Positions 9,801 to 19,477 of a DNA stretch of 64,000 bases are shown piece after piece (positions within the stretch are counted from its first letter, which is position 1; the number at the start of each line of letters is the position of its first letter). The stretch covers positions 248,001-312,000 of the forward strand of contig VXNX01000013.1 of assembly GCA_009840385.1 (NCBI GenBank). The letters are read 5' to 3'. The DNA comes from Candidatus Dadabacteria bacterium. GTDB lineage: Bacteria > Desulfobacterota_D > UBA1144 > Nemesobacterales > Nemesobacteraceae. The notes below the pieces were generated by a model. It worked only from the letters and a program-made list of their open reading frames with translations, did not search any database and was not told where the DNA came from. Both the position numbers and the translations under genes were made by a program.

Positions 9801-10083
9801 CCGTCTGTCCGCCTATTGTGGGCAGAAGGGCGTCGGGCTTTTCCTTCTCTATTATTTTTTCCAGTATTTCGGGAACCAGCGGTTCCACGTAAGTGCTGTC
9901 GGCAAAGTCCGGGTCGGTCATTATGGTGGCCGGGTTGCTGTTTACCAGAACCACCCTGTAGCCTTCTTCCTTCAGCACCTTGCACGCCTGAGTGCCCGAA
10001 TAGTCAAACTCGCAGGCCTGTCCTATCACTATCGGACCGGAGCCGATGACCATTATGGTTTTTATGTCAGTTCGCTTGGGCAT
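6895..10083 (-). CDS. carB: Carbamoyl-phosphate synthase, large subunit
   Basis: Makes carbamoyl phosphate from bicarbonate, ammonia and two ATP, for pyrimidines and arginine. The 1062 residues are the full family length: two ATP-grasp halves (about 1-400 and 550-930, each with a [18 protein letters not shown] loop and an [18 protein letters not shown] or [18 protein letters not shown] motif), an oligomerisation region between them, and a C-terminal MGS-like regulatory domain (about 935-1062, [14 protein letters not shown]). The small subunit carA is not adjacent; upstream is an intergenic region and a divergent lipoprotein gene. It probably heads the leftward run ending at degP. Confidence 0.97.
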   Translation of the reverse strand: MPKRTDIKTIMVIGSGPIVIGQACEFDYSGTQACKVLKEEGYRVVLVNSNPATIMTDPDFADSTYVEPLVPEILEKIIEKEKPDALLPTIGGQTALNLAVSLAESGVLERHGVELIGAKIPAIKKAENRDLFKKAIADIGLEVPKSGIAHNMEEAWNVVDEIGFPVIIRPSFTLGGTGGSVAYNKEEFQEFAKAGIESSPASEILIEESIVGWKEFEYEVMRDHMDNVVIICSIENFDAMGVHTGDSITVAPAQTLTDKEYQHMRDASIAIIREIGVETGGSNIQFAVNPKDGRMMVIEMNPRVSRSSALASKATGFPIAKIAAKLAVGYSLDEISNDITKYTPASFEPTIDYVVVKIPRFAFEKFPQTSPTLTTQMKSVGEAMSMGRTFKESLQKAMRSLEIDSYGFEKVSDDPEEVREELRVPSPRRLWYIADAFRLGMHLEEIYSISHVDPWFLRNIKQIVDFESDIAKDGLNRETILQAKRHGFSDIEVAKILSMEEGEVRDFRLREGIEPAFKMVDTCAAEFEAYTPYLYSTFESESEAFPTDRKKVVILGGGPNRIGQGIEFDYCCVHASFALREEGYEAVMVNCNPETVSTDYDTSDRLYFEPLTLEDTLALIRREDPWGVIVHLGGQTPLRLALALEEEGVKIIGTSPESIDLAEDRDRFRKLVSDLDLLQPQSDTARSEGEAIGIAREIGYPVMVRPSYVLGGRAMEIVYDEESLRTYIQEAASVSPNHPILIDKFLKDAKEVDVDAVCDSKTVVVGGVLEHIEEAGVHSGDSAAILPPFSMEPEIVEEIKSQTKKLALSLDVKGLVNIQFAVKDGKVYIIEVNPRASRTVPFVSKAIGVQLAKIGTKVMTGKSLEELGYTEEIVPEHYCVKESVFPFVKFPEVDTILGPEMKSTGEVMGIAPDLDQAFAKSQIAAGNSLPSGGVAFISVKDEDKSAKMVDIAQRLSDTGFDIMATGGTSEFLNKNGIFSRTVKKVKQGRPHIVDHLKNGEVQLVINTTFGKKEIAQSYSIRRTALVNNVPYFTTLAGAVAGVGAIEALVRSGLEVKALQSYY

Positions 10084-10283
10084 GGAACGGAAAAGCTTGT
10101 AACAGGTTGCAAATATATACTTAATAACACGCTGACAGGCAACACGGAGAAATTGCTGCTTTCCGTTTTAGAGTCCATTTTTAATTGGTCTCGCTGACAT
10201 ATAGCGGATGCCTCAGCATTTCGCTTTTGTATGTATCAAGATGCGTATAATTTATGGGAATTACATACATAAATAAAAAGAGA

Positions 10284-10344
10284 TTGGTATGTTTGTATTC
10301 TGTACCATGTAGGATACGAACGGGGTATAATACAAACATACCAA
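10284..10344 (+). promoter_or_regulatory. Promoter enclosed by a perfect 16-bp inverted repeat
   Basis: Bases 10284-10299 (TTGGTATGTTTGTATT) and 10329-10344 are exact inverted copies separated by 29 bases. A consensus -10 box TATAAT (10326-10331) overlaps the start of the right arm, and no good -35 is seen. This is the geometry of an operator straddling a promoter, 17 bases before the lipoprotein start at 10361. A weaker GTATGTA/TACATAC pair (10229-10235, 10262-10268) surrounds a second TATAAT at 10246-10251. A transcript hairpin is an alternative reading, but the -10 position suggests most of the left arm is not transcribed. Confidence 0.55.
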
Positions 10345-10360
10345 CCAAAGAGGATTTTAC

Positions 10361-10990
10361 ATGAGAAATATAGCCATAGCAGTATTGATTTTTATGATGG
10401 GAACGACAATGGTGGGCTGCGGTGATGATTCTAACGCTACAAGTGAACCGGTATCAAAAGAACCGGTAAAGATGACGGCGTTTTTTGCCACTATCACAAA
10501 CGGCAATGATGTCTGTGAAAGCCTTGATCTTGATTTCTATTTCGATGAAGACCCTGTTGCCGGATTGGAAATTGGAAAACCCAATATCAGAATACTAAGG
10601 TCAGGTGAAACCGTGGAAAACGCAACCTACGGCCATATAGGAATTGATCTCGGTAACGTGCTCACCACTGCATACGTGCTTCGAGACCAAGACGGAAACT
10701 TTGCAACACCGGGATCCACTTATGTCATGACTCGAATAGATACCGATATCAGTCAGGAAGAAATTTATACCGGTCTATGGGTTGGACAAGCAGTTCGTAC
10801 TCCCGGTAATCCCCTTGTGATTTGTCCGGTTGTCCTGATACCGGAGGGAACGGTGGGAAAGGACGCTTGTGGGATGTCTCCTACTGACGTAACCGGCATG
10901 GATGAAGGTTTGAGTAAATATCTTCTGAATGAGGATGGGACTCTTAATACTTGTAAAAGTTTCTTGAAGGATGGCGTGTTCAGTTATTGA
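10361..10990 (+). CDS. Predicted lipoprotein, family member 1 (unknown function)
   Basis: A 209-residue protein with a hydrophobic N-terminus ending in TMVGCG, a lipobox that would place the lipidated Cys at about residue 20. The rest is acidic and probably periplasmic. It is clearly related to the protein at 20874-21644: both have a motif of the type (E/T)IYTG-x-W-x-G, then VICP-x-V-L-(I/V)-P, a later Cys-Gly, and a (G)L-x-KYL segment followed by a final Cys. The paired Cys residues may form disulfides. No known domain is recognised. It has a ribosome site (AGAGGA) and its own promoter region. Confidence 0.75.
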   Translation: MRNIAIAVLIFMMGTTMVGCGDDSNATSEPVSKEPVKMTAFFATITNGNDVCESLDLDFYFDEDPVAGLEIGKPNIRILRSGETVENATYGHIGIDLGNVLTTAYVLRDQDGNFATPGSTYVMTRIDTDISQEEIYTGLWVGQAVRTPGNPLVICPVVLIPEGTVGKDACGMSPTDVTGMDEGLSKYLLNEDGTLNTCKSFLKDGVFSY

Positions 10991-11006
10991 ATGGAATGAT
11001 AAGAAG

Positions 11007-11106
11007 TGGAGGTGACGGGTCTCGAACCCGCAACTTCCCGGCCTCGTTTATTATTGTGTAAATAATAAACTTAGTGGGCTATTTCCCCGGTTAATACTAC
11101 ACCCCC
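11007..11106 (-). ncRNA. tRNA-like RNA without a normal anticodon arm
   Basis: Read on the minus strand, about 100 bases fold with tRNA-like ends: a 7-bp acceptor GGGGGTG/CACCTCC (one G-U), discriminator A, and a canonical T arm (GCGGG-TTCGAGA-CCCGT). Outside the acceptor, AAGAAG/CTTCTT extends the stem by six pairs after one mismatch. The middle is abnormal: only about 29 bases precede a perfect 10-bp hairpin (11046-11070, loop GUGUA on the plus strand), too few for both a D arm and an anticodon arm. A 4-bp TATT/AATA stem with a GG-containing loop could be a D arm. CCA is not encoded. A strong promoter lies just upstream. It may be a degenerate tRNA, a reduced tmRNA-like domain, or a new stable RNA. 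Confidence 0.45.
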
Positions 11107-11118
11107 GCTTCTTACTCT

Positions 11119-11147
11119 ATTATAACATGATAATACGAAAAAGTTAA
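11119..11147 (-). promoter_or_regulatory. Sigma-70-type promoter for the tRNA-like RNA
   Basis: On the minus strand the -35 TTAACT (11147-11142) and a consensus -10 TATAAT (11124-11119) are separated by exactly 17 bases. Transcription would start at about 11112, a few bases before the tRNA-like acceptor stem at 11106. This supports that stem as the end of a real transcript. Confidence 0.6.
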
Positions 11148-11475
11148 TAGTTAGAGGGGCTTAAAAGTGAAAAAGGATAAATTTTTAGGGGAGGAAAAAA
11201 CTTTTCATGAATTGGGTTCTTTCTGGATGTAATAGTGTATAGGGTTTTTTATTTAAGTATGTAATTCCCAAATTTAGTGTCCGGTTTTTACGAAACTGCT
11301 GGCCAACGTCTACGTGCGTACCAGTCTCCGGCTCCTAGGGTTCGTGAAGATCGAATTGATCCAGAAAGTGTTACTCCAGAGGGGCTACAACGTACAACTA
11401 AAGAAGAAAAATCCGAACACACATAACCATCATGATTTGGTAGTTAAAACCAAAATAAAATGTAAAAACGTTTAT
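11148..11475. other. Intergenic region with no supported gene
   Basis: AT-rich on its left half. A frame at 11314-11568 begins here but runs over the end of thiC, has no ribosome site and no recognisable motif. I see no repeat pair, tRNA or clear terminator. Confidence 0.5.
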
Positions 11476-13407
<1,932 letters not shown>

Positions 13408-13466
13408 TTATAAGCCCCTTTACAAATAATTTGGACGACAAAAAACTCCGGTTATCAATGGAAATG

Positions 13467-14661
13467 TCAGCGGGAAATCCTGTAGACAGCGTCTCTGCGG
13501 TCATCGGATACAAGCAAAGCTCCGTCCGGGGCAACGAGTACATCAACGGGCCTCCCCCAAGCGGTCCCGTCGCTTCCGAGCCACCCCTGGGCAAACACGT
13601 CGTATGAAGCCGCGTTCCCCGATTGATTGAGGCGCACCGCGGTCACCCTGTAACCTGCGGGCACGCTTCTGTTCCAAGATCCGTGCTCCGCGATGAAAAT
13701 CGCGTTTCTCCAAGACACGGGGAACATGGAACCCGTGTAAAACCGCATGCCGAGCGCCGCAACGTGCGCGGGAAGTTCCCACTGAGGAAAAACAAACTCG
13801 TCGCAACCGCGCTCCGAGCCGAACTGCGGATCCTGAACATCCGCCCCGTGGCAGTAAGGAAAACCGAAATGAAGTCCGGATTCCCCGGCGCGGTTAAGTT
13901 CATCCGGAGGGCTGTTATCATTAATTTCCCGATCGCTACTGATATTATCTCTTCCGTTATCCGTAAACCAGAGCACACCGGATTCCGGGTGCCAGTCAAA
14001 ACCCACGGTGTTTCTCACTCCGTGGGCGAAAACCTCAAGATTCGATCCGTCGGGATCGATTCTCAGGATCGCGGCGTAGCGCTCGTCGTCTCTTTTGCAG
14101 ACGTTGCACGGCGCTCCGACCGGAACGTAGAGTTTTCCGTCCGGTCCGAATCGGATGAACTTCCACCCGTGATGCGTATCCCTCGGGAGCGTGTCAATTA
14201 CAACCACGGGGTCCGGAGGAGAAGAGAGATGGTTCTCGATATTGTCATAGCGGAGAATTCGGCTTATTTCCGCAACATAAAGGTCTCCGTCTTGAAACGC
14301 AACGCCGTTTGGAGTATTGAGGTTGTCCGCGATTATACGAACGGTTTCGGCATAATTATCACCATCCGTATCGCTAAGGGCGTACACAGTTCTAGATCTA
14401 GTGCCGACAAACAATGTGCCCTTGGCGCCAAGTGCAAGCGAACGCGCACCGGGCACCGGGCACCTCATTTGAATAAAACGAAATGGAAAAACCCTCGGGA
14501 AGAGATATACGTGAGAGCATGGGATCCGCAGGAATTTCCGAGGGCACAGGCTCGCTGGGAGTTTGAATGCTCCCGTCCGGGGCGGCTTTTTCCCCACAGC
14601 CGCAGCCGAACGAGAGGAAAACGCAAAGACACGGAATTAGCAGCTTGAAAATCCTCGGCAT
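13467..14661 (-). pseudogene. PQQ-dependent sugar dehydrogenase-like lipoprotein, frameshifted
   Basis: Two overlapping frames together encode one protein of the glucose/sorbosone dehydrogenase beta-propeller family. Frame 1 (from the ATG at 14661, with GAGAGG upstream) gives a lipoprotein signal (LSFGCGCG), then RISLPEGFSISFYSNEVPGAR. Frame 2 resumes at SLALGAKGTLFVGTRS and continues to the stop with family blocks LNTPNGVAF, HHGWKFIRFGPDGKLYVPVGAPCN, GVRNTVGFDWHP and IAEHGSWNRS. The shift falls on a 7-bp tandem duplication (14447-14464). Deleting one unit restores an unbroken reading N-E-V-P-G-A-R-S-L-A-L-G. The gene could be dead, phase-variable, or misassembled here. The substrate of the family member cannot be told. 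Confidence 0.85.
14447..14464. repeat. 7-bp tandem repeat causing a frameshift
   Basis: Two full copies of CACCGGG (14447-14453, 14454-14460) followed by CACC. The extra 7 bases shift the frame of the sorbosone-dehydrogenase-like gene by one. One copy fewer gives the conserved family reading. Confidence 0.85.
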
Positions 14662-14818
14662 AATAACCTCTCTGAAATAAAAACACTCGCAAACCCGCTG
14701 AATGTCAACATATTCGCATGCAAACAGAGTAGGACCGAAAATTCTTCCTTGGCACACCGTTCACTAAATTGAGCACTTGGGTAAAGTTATTATCCATCTC
14801 ATTGAAGAGGTTCGATTT

Positions 14819-15838
14819 ATGTCTTCTCTAATCCTGGGTATTGAAACATCATGCGATGAAACTTCCGCGGCAGTGATAAGAGACGGAAAACATATGCTCT
14901 CAAACGTGATTTCCTCGCAGATTGACGTTCATAACGCCTTCGGCGGAGTCGTTCCGGAGATAGCGTCGCGCATGCACACCGAAATAATCCTCCAGGTAAT
15001 AAATCAGGCTCTCGAGAACGCCGAGACTTCCGCCGGGGAAGTAGACGCCGTAGCGGTAACCCAAGGACCAGGACTCATAGGCTCTCTCATGGTCGGAATC
15101 TCAACGGCCAAGGCGCTTGCGTTCTCGCACGGAAAACCTCTTGTCGGGATAAACCATCTGGAAGCACATATAGCCGTGGCGCACCTTGAGAACGAAATTG
15201 ATTTTCCCTTTGTCGCACTCATAGTTTCCGGAGGGCACACGAACCTTTACATGGTAAGGGGGTTTCTTGACTTCGAACTGCTCGGAAGCACGAGGGACGA
15301 CGCCGCAGGAGAGGCTTTTGACAAGGGGGCAAAGGCACTCGGGCTCGGATACCCGGGAGGAGTTGAAATAGACAAACTCTCAAAAAACGGCAATCCCGAC
15401 GCGATCAGTTTTCCAAGACCGTTTAACAATGAATCCCATGATTTTAGTTTCAGCGGGCTTAAAACGGCTCTTCTTAACCACATAAAGAAAAACCCGGTTA
15501 AAAGCGAAGAGAACCTCTGCGACGTATGCGCCGGGTTTCAGGAAGCCATAGTGGAAACCCTTATTGACAAGACGCTTAATGCCACAAGGAAAAACGGAGT
15601 TGAAAGCGTCGTTTTAGCAGGAGGGGTAGCCTGCAACTCAAGGCTAAGAAAGCTAAGCGAAGAGAGAATAAGAAGCGAAGGAATAAATGTTTTTATCCCC
15701 TCGCCCGCTCTTTGTACCGATAACGCAGCCATGATAGCCACGCTCGGTTACCACATGTACACGGATAACAGGGTGTCCGCACTTGATATATCTCCTTATT
15801 CAACCGCCAGACGAAACCAAAGAAATCACGTTTCGTAG
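14819..15838 (+). CDS. tsaD: tRNA N6-threonylcarbamoyladenosine transferase TsaD
   Basis: Transfers threonylcarbamoyl to A37 of ANN-decoding tRNAs, together with TsaB and TsaE. The ASKHA-type start LGIETSCDETSAAV, the metal-binding segment around PEIASRMHTE, VTQGPGLIGSLMVG, the SGGHTNL motif and AGGVACNSRLR are all in place. The ATG at 14819 with GAAGAGG upstream gives 339 residues, the usual size. Its last 13 bases overlap the end of the convergent Dabb gene. A copy of its last 70 or so bases is found again at 16226-16298 (see repeats). Confidence 0.96.
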   Translation: MSSLILGIETSCDETSAAVIRDGKHMLSNVISSQIDVHNAFGGVVPEIASRMHTEIILQVINQALENAETSAGEVDAVAVTQGPGLIGSLMVGISTAKALAFSHGKPLVGINHLEAHIAVAHLENEIDFPFVALIVSGGHTNLYMVRGFLDFELLGSTRDDAAGEAFDKGAKALGLGYPGGVEIDKLSKNGNPDAISFPRPFNNESHDFSFSGLKTALLNHIKKNPVKSEENLCDVCAGFQEAIVETLIDKTLNATRKNGVESVVLAGGVACNSRLRKLSEERIRSEGINVFIPSPALCTDNAAMIATLGYHMYTDNRVSALDISPYSTARRNQRNHVS

Positions 15839-16204
15839 TCTACAACAACCGCATCCGTCCTTATCTGCCGGATGAATTCCGCAACTTTCAGGTGCTCGGG
15901 GTGCTTCTGGTAGATTTCAAGATCTTCCTTCGATTCAAACTCGGAATAAAGAGCAACATCAAATGAGGTGGGAAGTTCATTAGAATTCCTGCCGATCTCC
16001 ATGTCCTTTATCTCAGGAATCACGCTTTTGAGACTTTCAAGATCCTGCTTGATCTTGTCCATGAGCTCATCCTTGCTCATCCCTTCGTGCGAATCCTTGA
16101 GTTTCCACATCACTATATGCTTTATCACTTGAGTCTCCTTGGAGAAAGTGTCCGTAGCTTACCTAAGCAGTGTAAATTATTTTTCATAAAATTGCGAAAA
16201 CTTT
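15766..16204. repeat. Segmental duplication, copy A
   Basis: Covers the last ~70 bases of tsaD, a whole Dabb gene and its leader. It matches 16226-16664 at a constant offset of 460 bases. The tsaD tail and the Dabb ribosome-site region (ACTTGAGTCTCCTTGGA) are almost identical; the coding part has drifted. Edges are judged by eye. Confidence 0.8.
15826..16128 (-). CDS. Dabb (stress-responsive alpha/beta barrel) protein, copy A
   Basis: A 100-residue dimeric alpha/beta barrel domain protein of the Dabb family: MIKHIVMWKLKD, a helical charged region, DVALYSEFESKEDLEIYQKHPEHLKV and the closing VVVDYET strand. The His/Trp first strand and the Y-x-x-HP-x-H block are diagnostic. Function varies in this family and none is implied here. 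It starts at GTG with AAGGAG six bases upstream. It overlaps the tsaD stop by 13 bases on the opposite strand. A duplicate lies immediately upstream. Confidence 0.85.
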   Translation of the reverse strand: MIKHIVMWKLKDSHEGMSKDELMDKIKQDLESLKSVIPEIKDMEIGRNSNELPTSFDVALYSEFESKEDLEIYQKHPEHLKVAEFIRQIRTDAVVVDYET

Positions 16205-16225
16205 TTCATTGCCGATAAAAGCGGG

Positions 16226-16664
16226 TAACAGGGTGTCCGCACTTGATATATACCCTTATTCAACCGCAAGGCGGAAGCAAAGAAATCACGTTTCGTACTC
16301 GACAAGAGCCACGTCCGTTCTTATCTGCCGGATGAACTTCCCGACCTCCAAGTGCTTGGGATGCTTCAGGAAAACTTCGTAATCTTCCTTCGAGTCGAAC
16401 TCAGAATAGAGAGCTACATCGTACGTGACGGGAAGTTCGCTAAAACTTTTGCCAAGCTCCATGGTCTTTATCTCCGGAACGGCGCTTTTCAGTCCCTCTA
16501 ATTCCTGTTCGAACTTGGCAATAAGCTCATCCTTGCTCATTCCTTCGTGCAAATCCTTCAGCTTCCACATCACCATACGTTTTATCACTTGAGTCTCCTT
16601 GGAAAAAGTTTCTGTAGTTTTTTCAAACAGCGTAAATTATTTTCAGCGGAATTGCGAAAAAGCC
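16226..16664. repeat. Segmental duplication, copy B, with a tsaD tail relic
   Basis: The second copy of the unit at 15766-16204. It begins inside a relic of the tsaD 3' end (16226-16298), which still reads NRVSALDIYPYSTARR but has no tsaD upstream and has lost the stop codon. Because tsaD is complete only at copy A, the relic shows the direction and extent of the duplication. Confidence 0.8.
16286..16588 (-). CDS. Dabb protein, copy B
   Basis: A 100-residue paralogue of the protein at 15826-16128, about two thirds identical by eye, with the same GTG start and ribosome site. The barrel strands (MVMWKLKD, DVALYSEFDSKED, FIRQIRTDVALVEYET) and the KHPKHLEV block are intact, so the copy seems to be kept as a gene rather than decaying. 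Differences concentrate in the charged helix (about residues 20-55). The two could form a heterodimer, because Dabb proteins usually pair; that is inference. Confidence 0.83.
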   Translation of the reverse strand: MIKRMVMWKLKDLHEGMSKDELIAKFEQELEGLKSAVPEIKTMELGKSFSELPVTYDVALYSEFDSKEDYEVFLKHPKHLEVGKFIRQIRTDVALVEYET

Positions 16665-16743
16665 CTTGATCATATCCAGACATATACCCCGCTTCCGGTG
16701 ACAAAGTATATTCTGTAGATAAAAAAGGTATGATTTATTTTTT

Positions 16744-19473
16744 ATGTGGGAAAAAAAAGAGATATTCAGCGAACTTCCGTTTGTTTCGAATTTCGAGAAA
16801 GACAAAACTGATTTCCTGCTTAAGATAGGCGAACTGATAGAAGTGCCGGAACGCTACGTTCTCACCAAGCAATTCGAACCGAGCCATTCCTTCTACTTTC
16901 TGGTTGAAGGCCAGGTGAATTTCTCAATCAGCGTCGAAGATAAAACAGATGAGTTCTCCGTGGGGAAGAGCAGTGAAAAATTCACGCCCATAGGTTGGTC
17001 GGGCTTTCGCTCTCCCAAACGCTACTACACAACTATTACATGCGAGAAGCCCTGCATACTGCTTAAGTGGAGTCACCAGAATCTTGAAAAATTCTTTGAC
17101 CAGGAACCGCTTCTCGGACGTGAATTCCTGCTTTTCGTTCTCGGCAAGAGCATAAACCTCCTGACGCATGTCCGAGCAGAGCTTGCAGAATACAACAACC
17201 TAAGCTGGGATATTGAGTCGGGAAAAACAGGCGACTTCTCCCAAGAGGGAAAATACATATCCGTGCCCAGCCCGCTTGCGCTTCTGAGGCAATCCCCTTT
17301 TTTCGAGATTTTCCCCGACAAGACACTTCGCCATCTGGCAAAAGCGGTCCAGAAAAAATATTATCTGAACAACGAGCCCATATTCGCTCAGGGGGATATC
17401 TCAAAGGGGATAGACATACTGGCTTACGGAAAGGCGGCACTGTGCTTCTCGCCCGACAGCTCGCAGGGTGGAATCGAGGAATCGGTCGCACTTCACCTGA
17501 TTAACCTTCCCGGATATCTGGTCGGCTGGATGGGGGCCGCCCCGGCAGGGTCAAACGACGTTACCGCCGTTGCGAGCAGGAATTCAGTTATCTACCACAT
17601 AAGCGCACGCAATCTTCATAAAATCCTGAATCAGGACCCATACTCGGCCCTGGCTCTGGCCAGAAGACTCCTGTGGCTTATATCGATTCGGCTTCGAAAC
17701 GCCCGCGCGGGACTCATATCGCAGAGATATGAACGCGAAATACTGGCCATAAGCAATCTTATCGAGCAAAACTCCATGCAGTTAAGCGTGAATTCTCCCA
17801 TCCATAAACTTCCTCATCTGCTGAATAACCCGCTGACGCTCGATGACGCCTTCCGGCTTCTGTTCAGACTGGAAAAAGAAGGAAGCAGCCTTGAGAGGGA
17901 AATGTCCCGTCTCAGCCTTGATATTCTCGGAAAAATCTACAAGGAGTACAACTTTTTCGAGGGCCTGAAAAACGTTTATCAGTCCGTGACTGCCGCGCCA
18001 AAGTCGCTTTCTCCAAGCGAAATAAGAACAATGGCGGCCAAGCAATTCGCAGGTGTATTCAAAAACACCCCTTACGTAATCGAAGGCTGGGAGAACCTGC
18101 CCGACCAACCGGGGCACATCTTCATATACAATCACCTACTGAACCACCCCTACAACACCCTTCCCAACCATTTCCAGATCACGCTCGATTCCCACTTCAT
18201 AAGCTCAATGGTTCTCTACGCAAAGTACGGCGAGGCCGGGATCCGCGTCGTGCGCGTCCCAAGAGCCGAGGAATACGGACACGAATACTACTACGAAAGA
18301 CTCGGGCATATAAACGTCTACACCGACGAATCCGACACCGCGAACCAGACCCCCGAGCGTAGAAAAGCATGGAGGAAAAAATTCTACGATACCGCCAGGG
18401 AATACATCGCGAAAGGATTTAACATAGTTATAAGTCCCGAAGGAACCAGCATGACAACCGAGGAATCGCCCGGGCCGTTCAAGCTGGGCGCCTTTCTCCT
18501 GGCAGCGTCAATTGAACCTGAACCTTATATCGTTCCCATAGCGGTTGCGAACTTCGACAAGAGAATAAACCAGAACGTGTTTTCCCTAGCAATAAAAAAG
18601 CCCTTCAAGACATCCGATTACGTCAAAAATCCCGAGGATAACAAAGACAAGCTTTTTGAATTCGTCAAGGAATACGGAAACCTGTACAGGACTTACGTGG
18701 AAGAGGCGGCGGGGCTCGCAAGGCGAGCGGAATCCACCAAGATCAACTTAAAAACTTTTGAGCAGGTCGAAAAAGAATCCCTCGTAATCGACAAAAACCT
18801 GTTTGAGCAAGACGTAAGGATTCTTGAAAGACGTCATGTCGGAAAGAAAAATGACGCTACGGTTTTTTACGGCAGTTCAAGCTTCCGCCTCTGGAGAGGC
18901 ATGGCAAGGGATTTTCCCGAATACAATGTTTCAAACCTGGGTTTCGGCGGCGCCAGGATTGCCTACTGCCTGCACTATTTCGAACGCCTTATAAAACCGA
19001 ATGACGTTAAATCCCTAATTTTCTATGCGGGCGACAATGATATAGGAGACGGCTGTCTGCCAAGACAAATACTGAATTTCTTCGTGGATTTTTACTACCG
19101 CTTCAGAGAATCCTATCCCCACACGAAATTCACGTTTGTTTCCATAAAACCAAGTCCCGTAAGGTTCCCTTTTCTCGACAGAATCGAAGCGTCAAACGAT
19201 CTCATAAGGCAGTTTCTGTCAAGAGAACCCAACGCTTTTTACCTAAACGTCTACGATTACATGCTAAATGAGAACGGAGACGTAAAAGAGGAACTGTTCA
19301 CAGAAGACAGCCTCCATATGAACAGAAAGGGATACGCGTTATGGAGAGAGCTGTTTTTGGCGAACGAAAAAGAAATTTTTTACGATCCAAGACCCGAAGA
19401 ATCCGAAAAACTCAAGGTTCTCCCAAAAACGGGAAACCATACCAGGGTATCGACTGACCTCGGTCTAAAATAG
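16744..19473 (+). CDS. Fusion: two cNMP-binding domains, PlsC-like acyltransferase, SGNH hydrolase
   Basis: A 909-residue protein with four regions. Residues about 15-140 and 178-325 look like Crp-type cyclic-nucleotide-binding barrels (for example YFLVEGQVNFSI, and FAQGDISKGIDILAYGKAALCF). Residues about 440-650 resemble lysophospholipid acyltransferases: a FIYNHLLNHP block near 460 and the ISPEGTS block near 564. Residues about 700-880 are an SGNH/GDSL hydrolase: FYGSSSFRLW (nucleophile Ser), NLGFGGA, YAGDNDIG and DSLHMNRKGY (Asp-His). The acyltransferase lacks a plain HX4D, so its activity is uncertain. There is no signal peptide or membrane helix. It may couple a nucleotide or stress signal to lipid remodelling. 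No ribosome site precedes the ATG. Confidence 0.8.
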   Translation: MWEKKEIFSELPFVSNFEKDKTDFLLKIGELIEVPERYVLTKQFEPSHSFYFLVEGQVNFSISVEDKTDEFSVGKSSEKFTPIGWSGFRSPKRYYTTITCEKPCILLKWSHQNLEKFFDQEPLLGREFLLFVLGKSINLLTHVRAELAEYNNLSWDIESGKTGDFSQEGKYISVPSPLALLRQSPFFEIFPDKTLRHLAKAVQKKYYLNNEPIFAQGDISKGIDILAYGKAALCFSPDSSQGGIEESVALHLINLPGYLVGWMGAAPAGSNDVTAVASRNSVIYHISARNLHKILNQDPYSALALARRLLWLISIRLRNARAGLISQRYEREILAISNLIEQNSMQLSVNSPIHKLPHLLNNPLTLDDAFRLLFRLEKEGSSLEREMSRLSLDILGKIYKEYNFFEGLKNVYQSVTAAPKSLSPSEIRTMAAKQFAGVFKNTPYVIEGWENLPDQPGHIFIYNHLLNHPYNTLPNHFQITLDSHFISSMVLYAKYGEAGIRVVRVPRAEEYGHEYYYERLGHINVYTDESDTANQTPERRKAWRKKFYDTAREYIAKGFNIVISPEGTSMTTEESPGPFKLGAFLLAASIEPEPYIVPIAVANFDKRINQNVFSLAIKKPFKTSDYVKNPEDNKDKLFEFVKEYGNLYRTYVEEAAGLARRAESTKINLKTFEQVEKESLVIDKNLFEQDVRILERRHVGKKNDATVFYGSSSFRLWRGMARDFPEYNVSNLGFGGARIAYCLHYFERLIKPNDVKSLIFYAGDNDIGDGCLPRQILNFFVDFYYRFRESYPHTKFTFVSIKPSPVRFPFLDRIEASNDLIRQFLSREPNAFYLNVYDYMLNENGDVKEELFTEDSLHMNRKGYALWRELFLANEKEIFYDPRPEESEKLKVLPKTGNHTRVSTDLGLK

Positions 19474-19477
19474 CCGG

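Noticed and set aside
11007-11106. A complete one-piece tmRNA gene
   Set aside because: The ends resemble the tRNA-like domain of tmRNA, but 100 bases leave no space for a tag frame or pseudoknots, and the conserved tmRNA 5' block is absent.
13623-14648. 341-codon plus-strand frame opposite the broken dehydrogenase gene
   Set aside because: The minus strand carries clear family blocks across the same region; the plus-strand translation is Arg/His-rich and unlike a protein.
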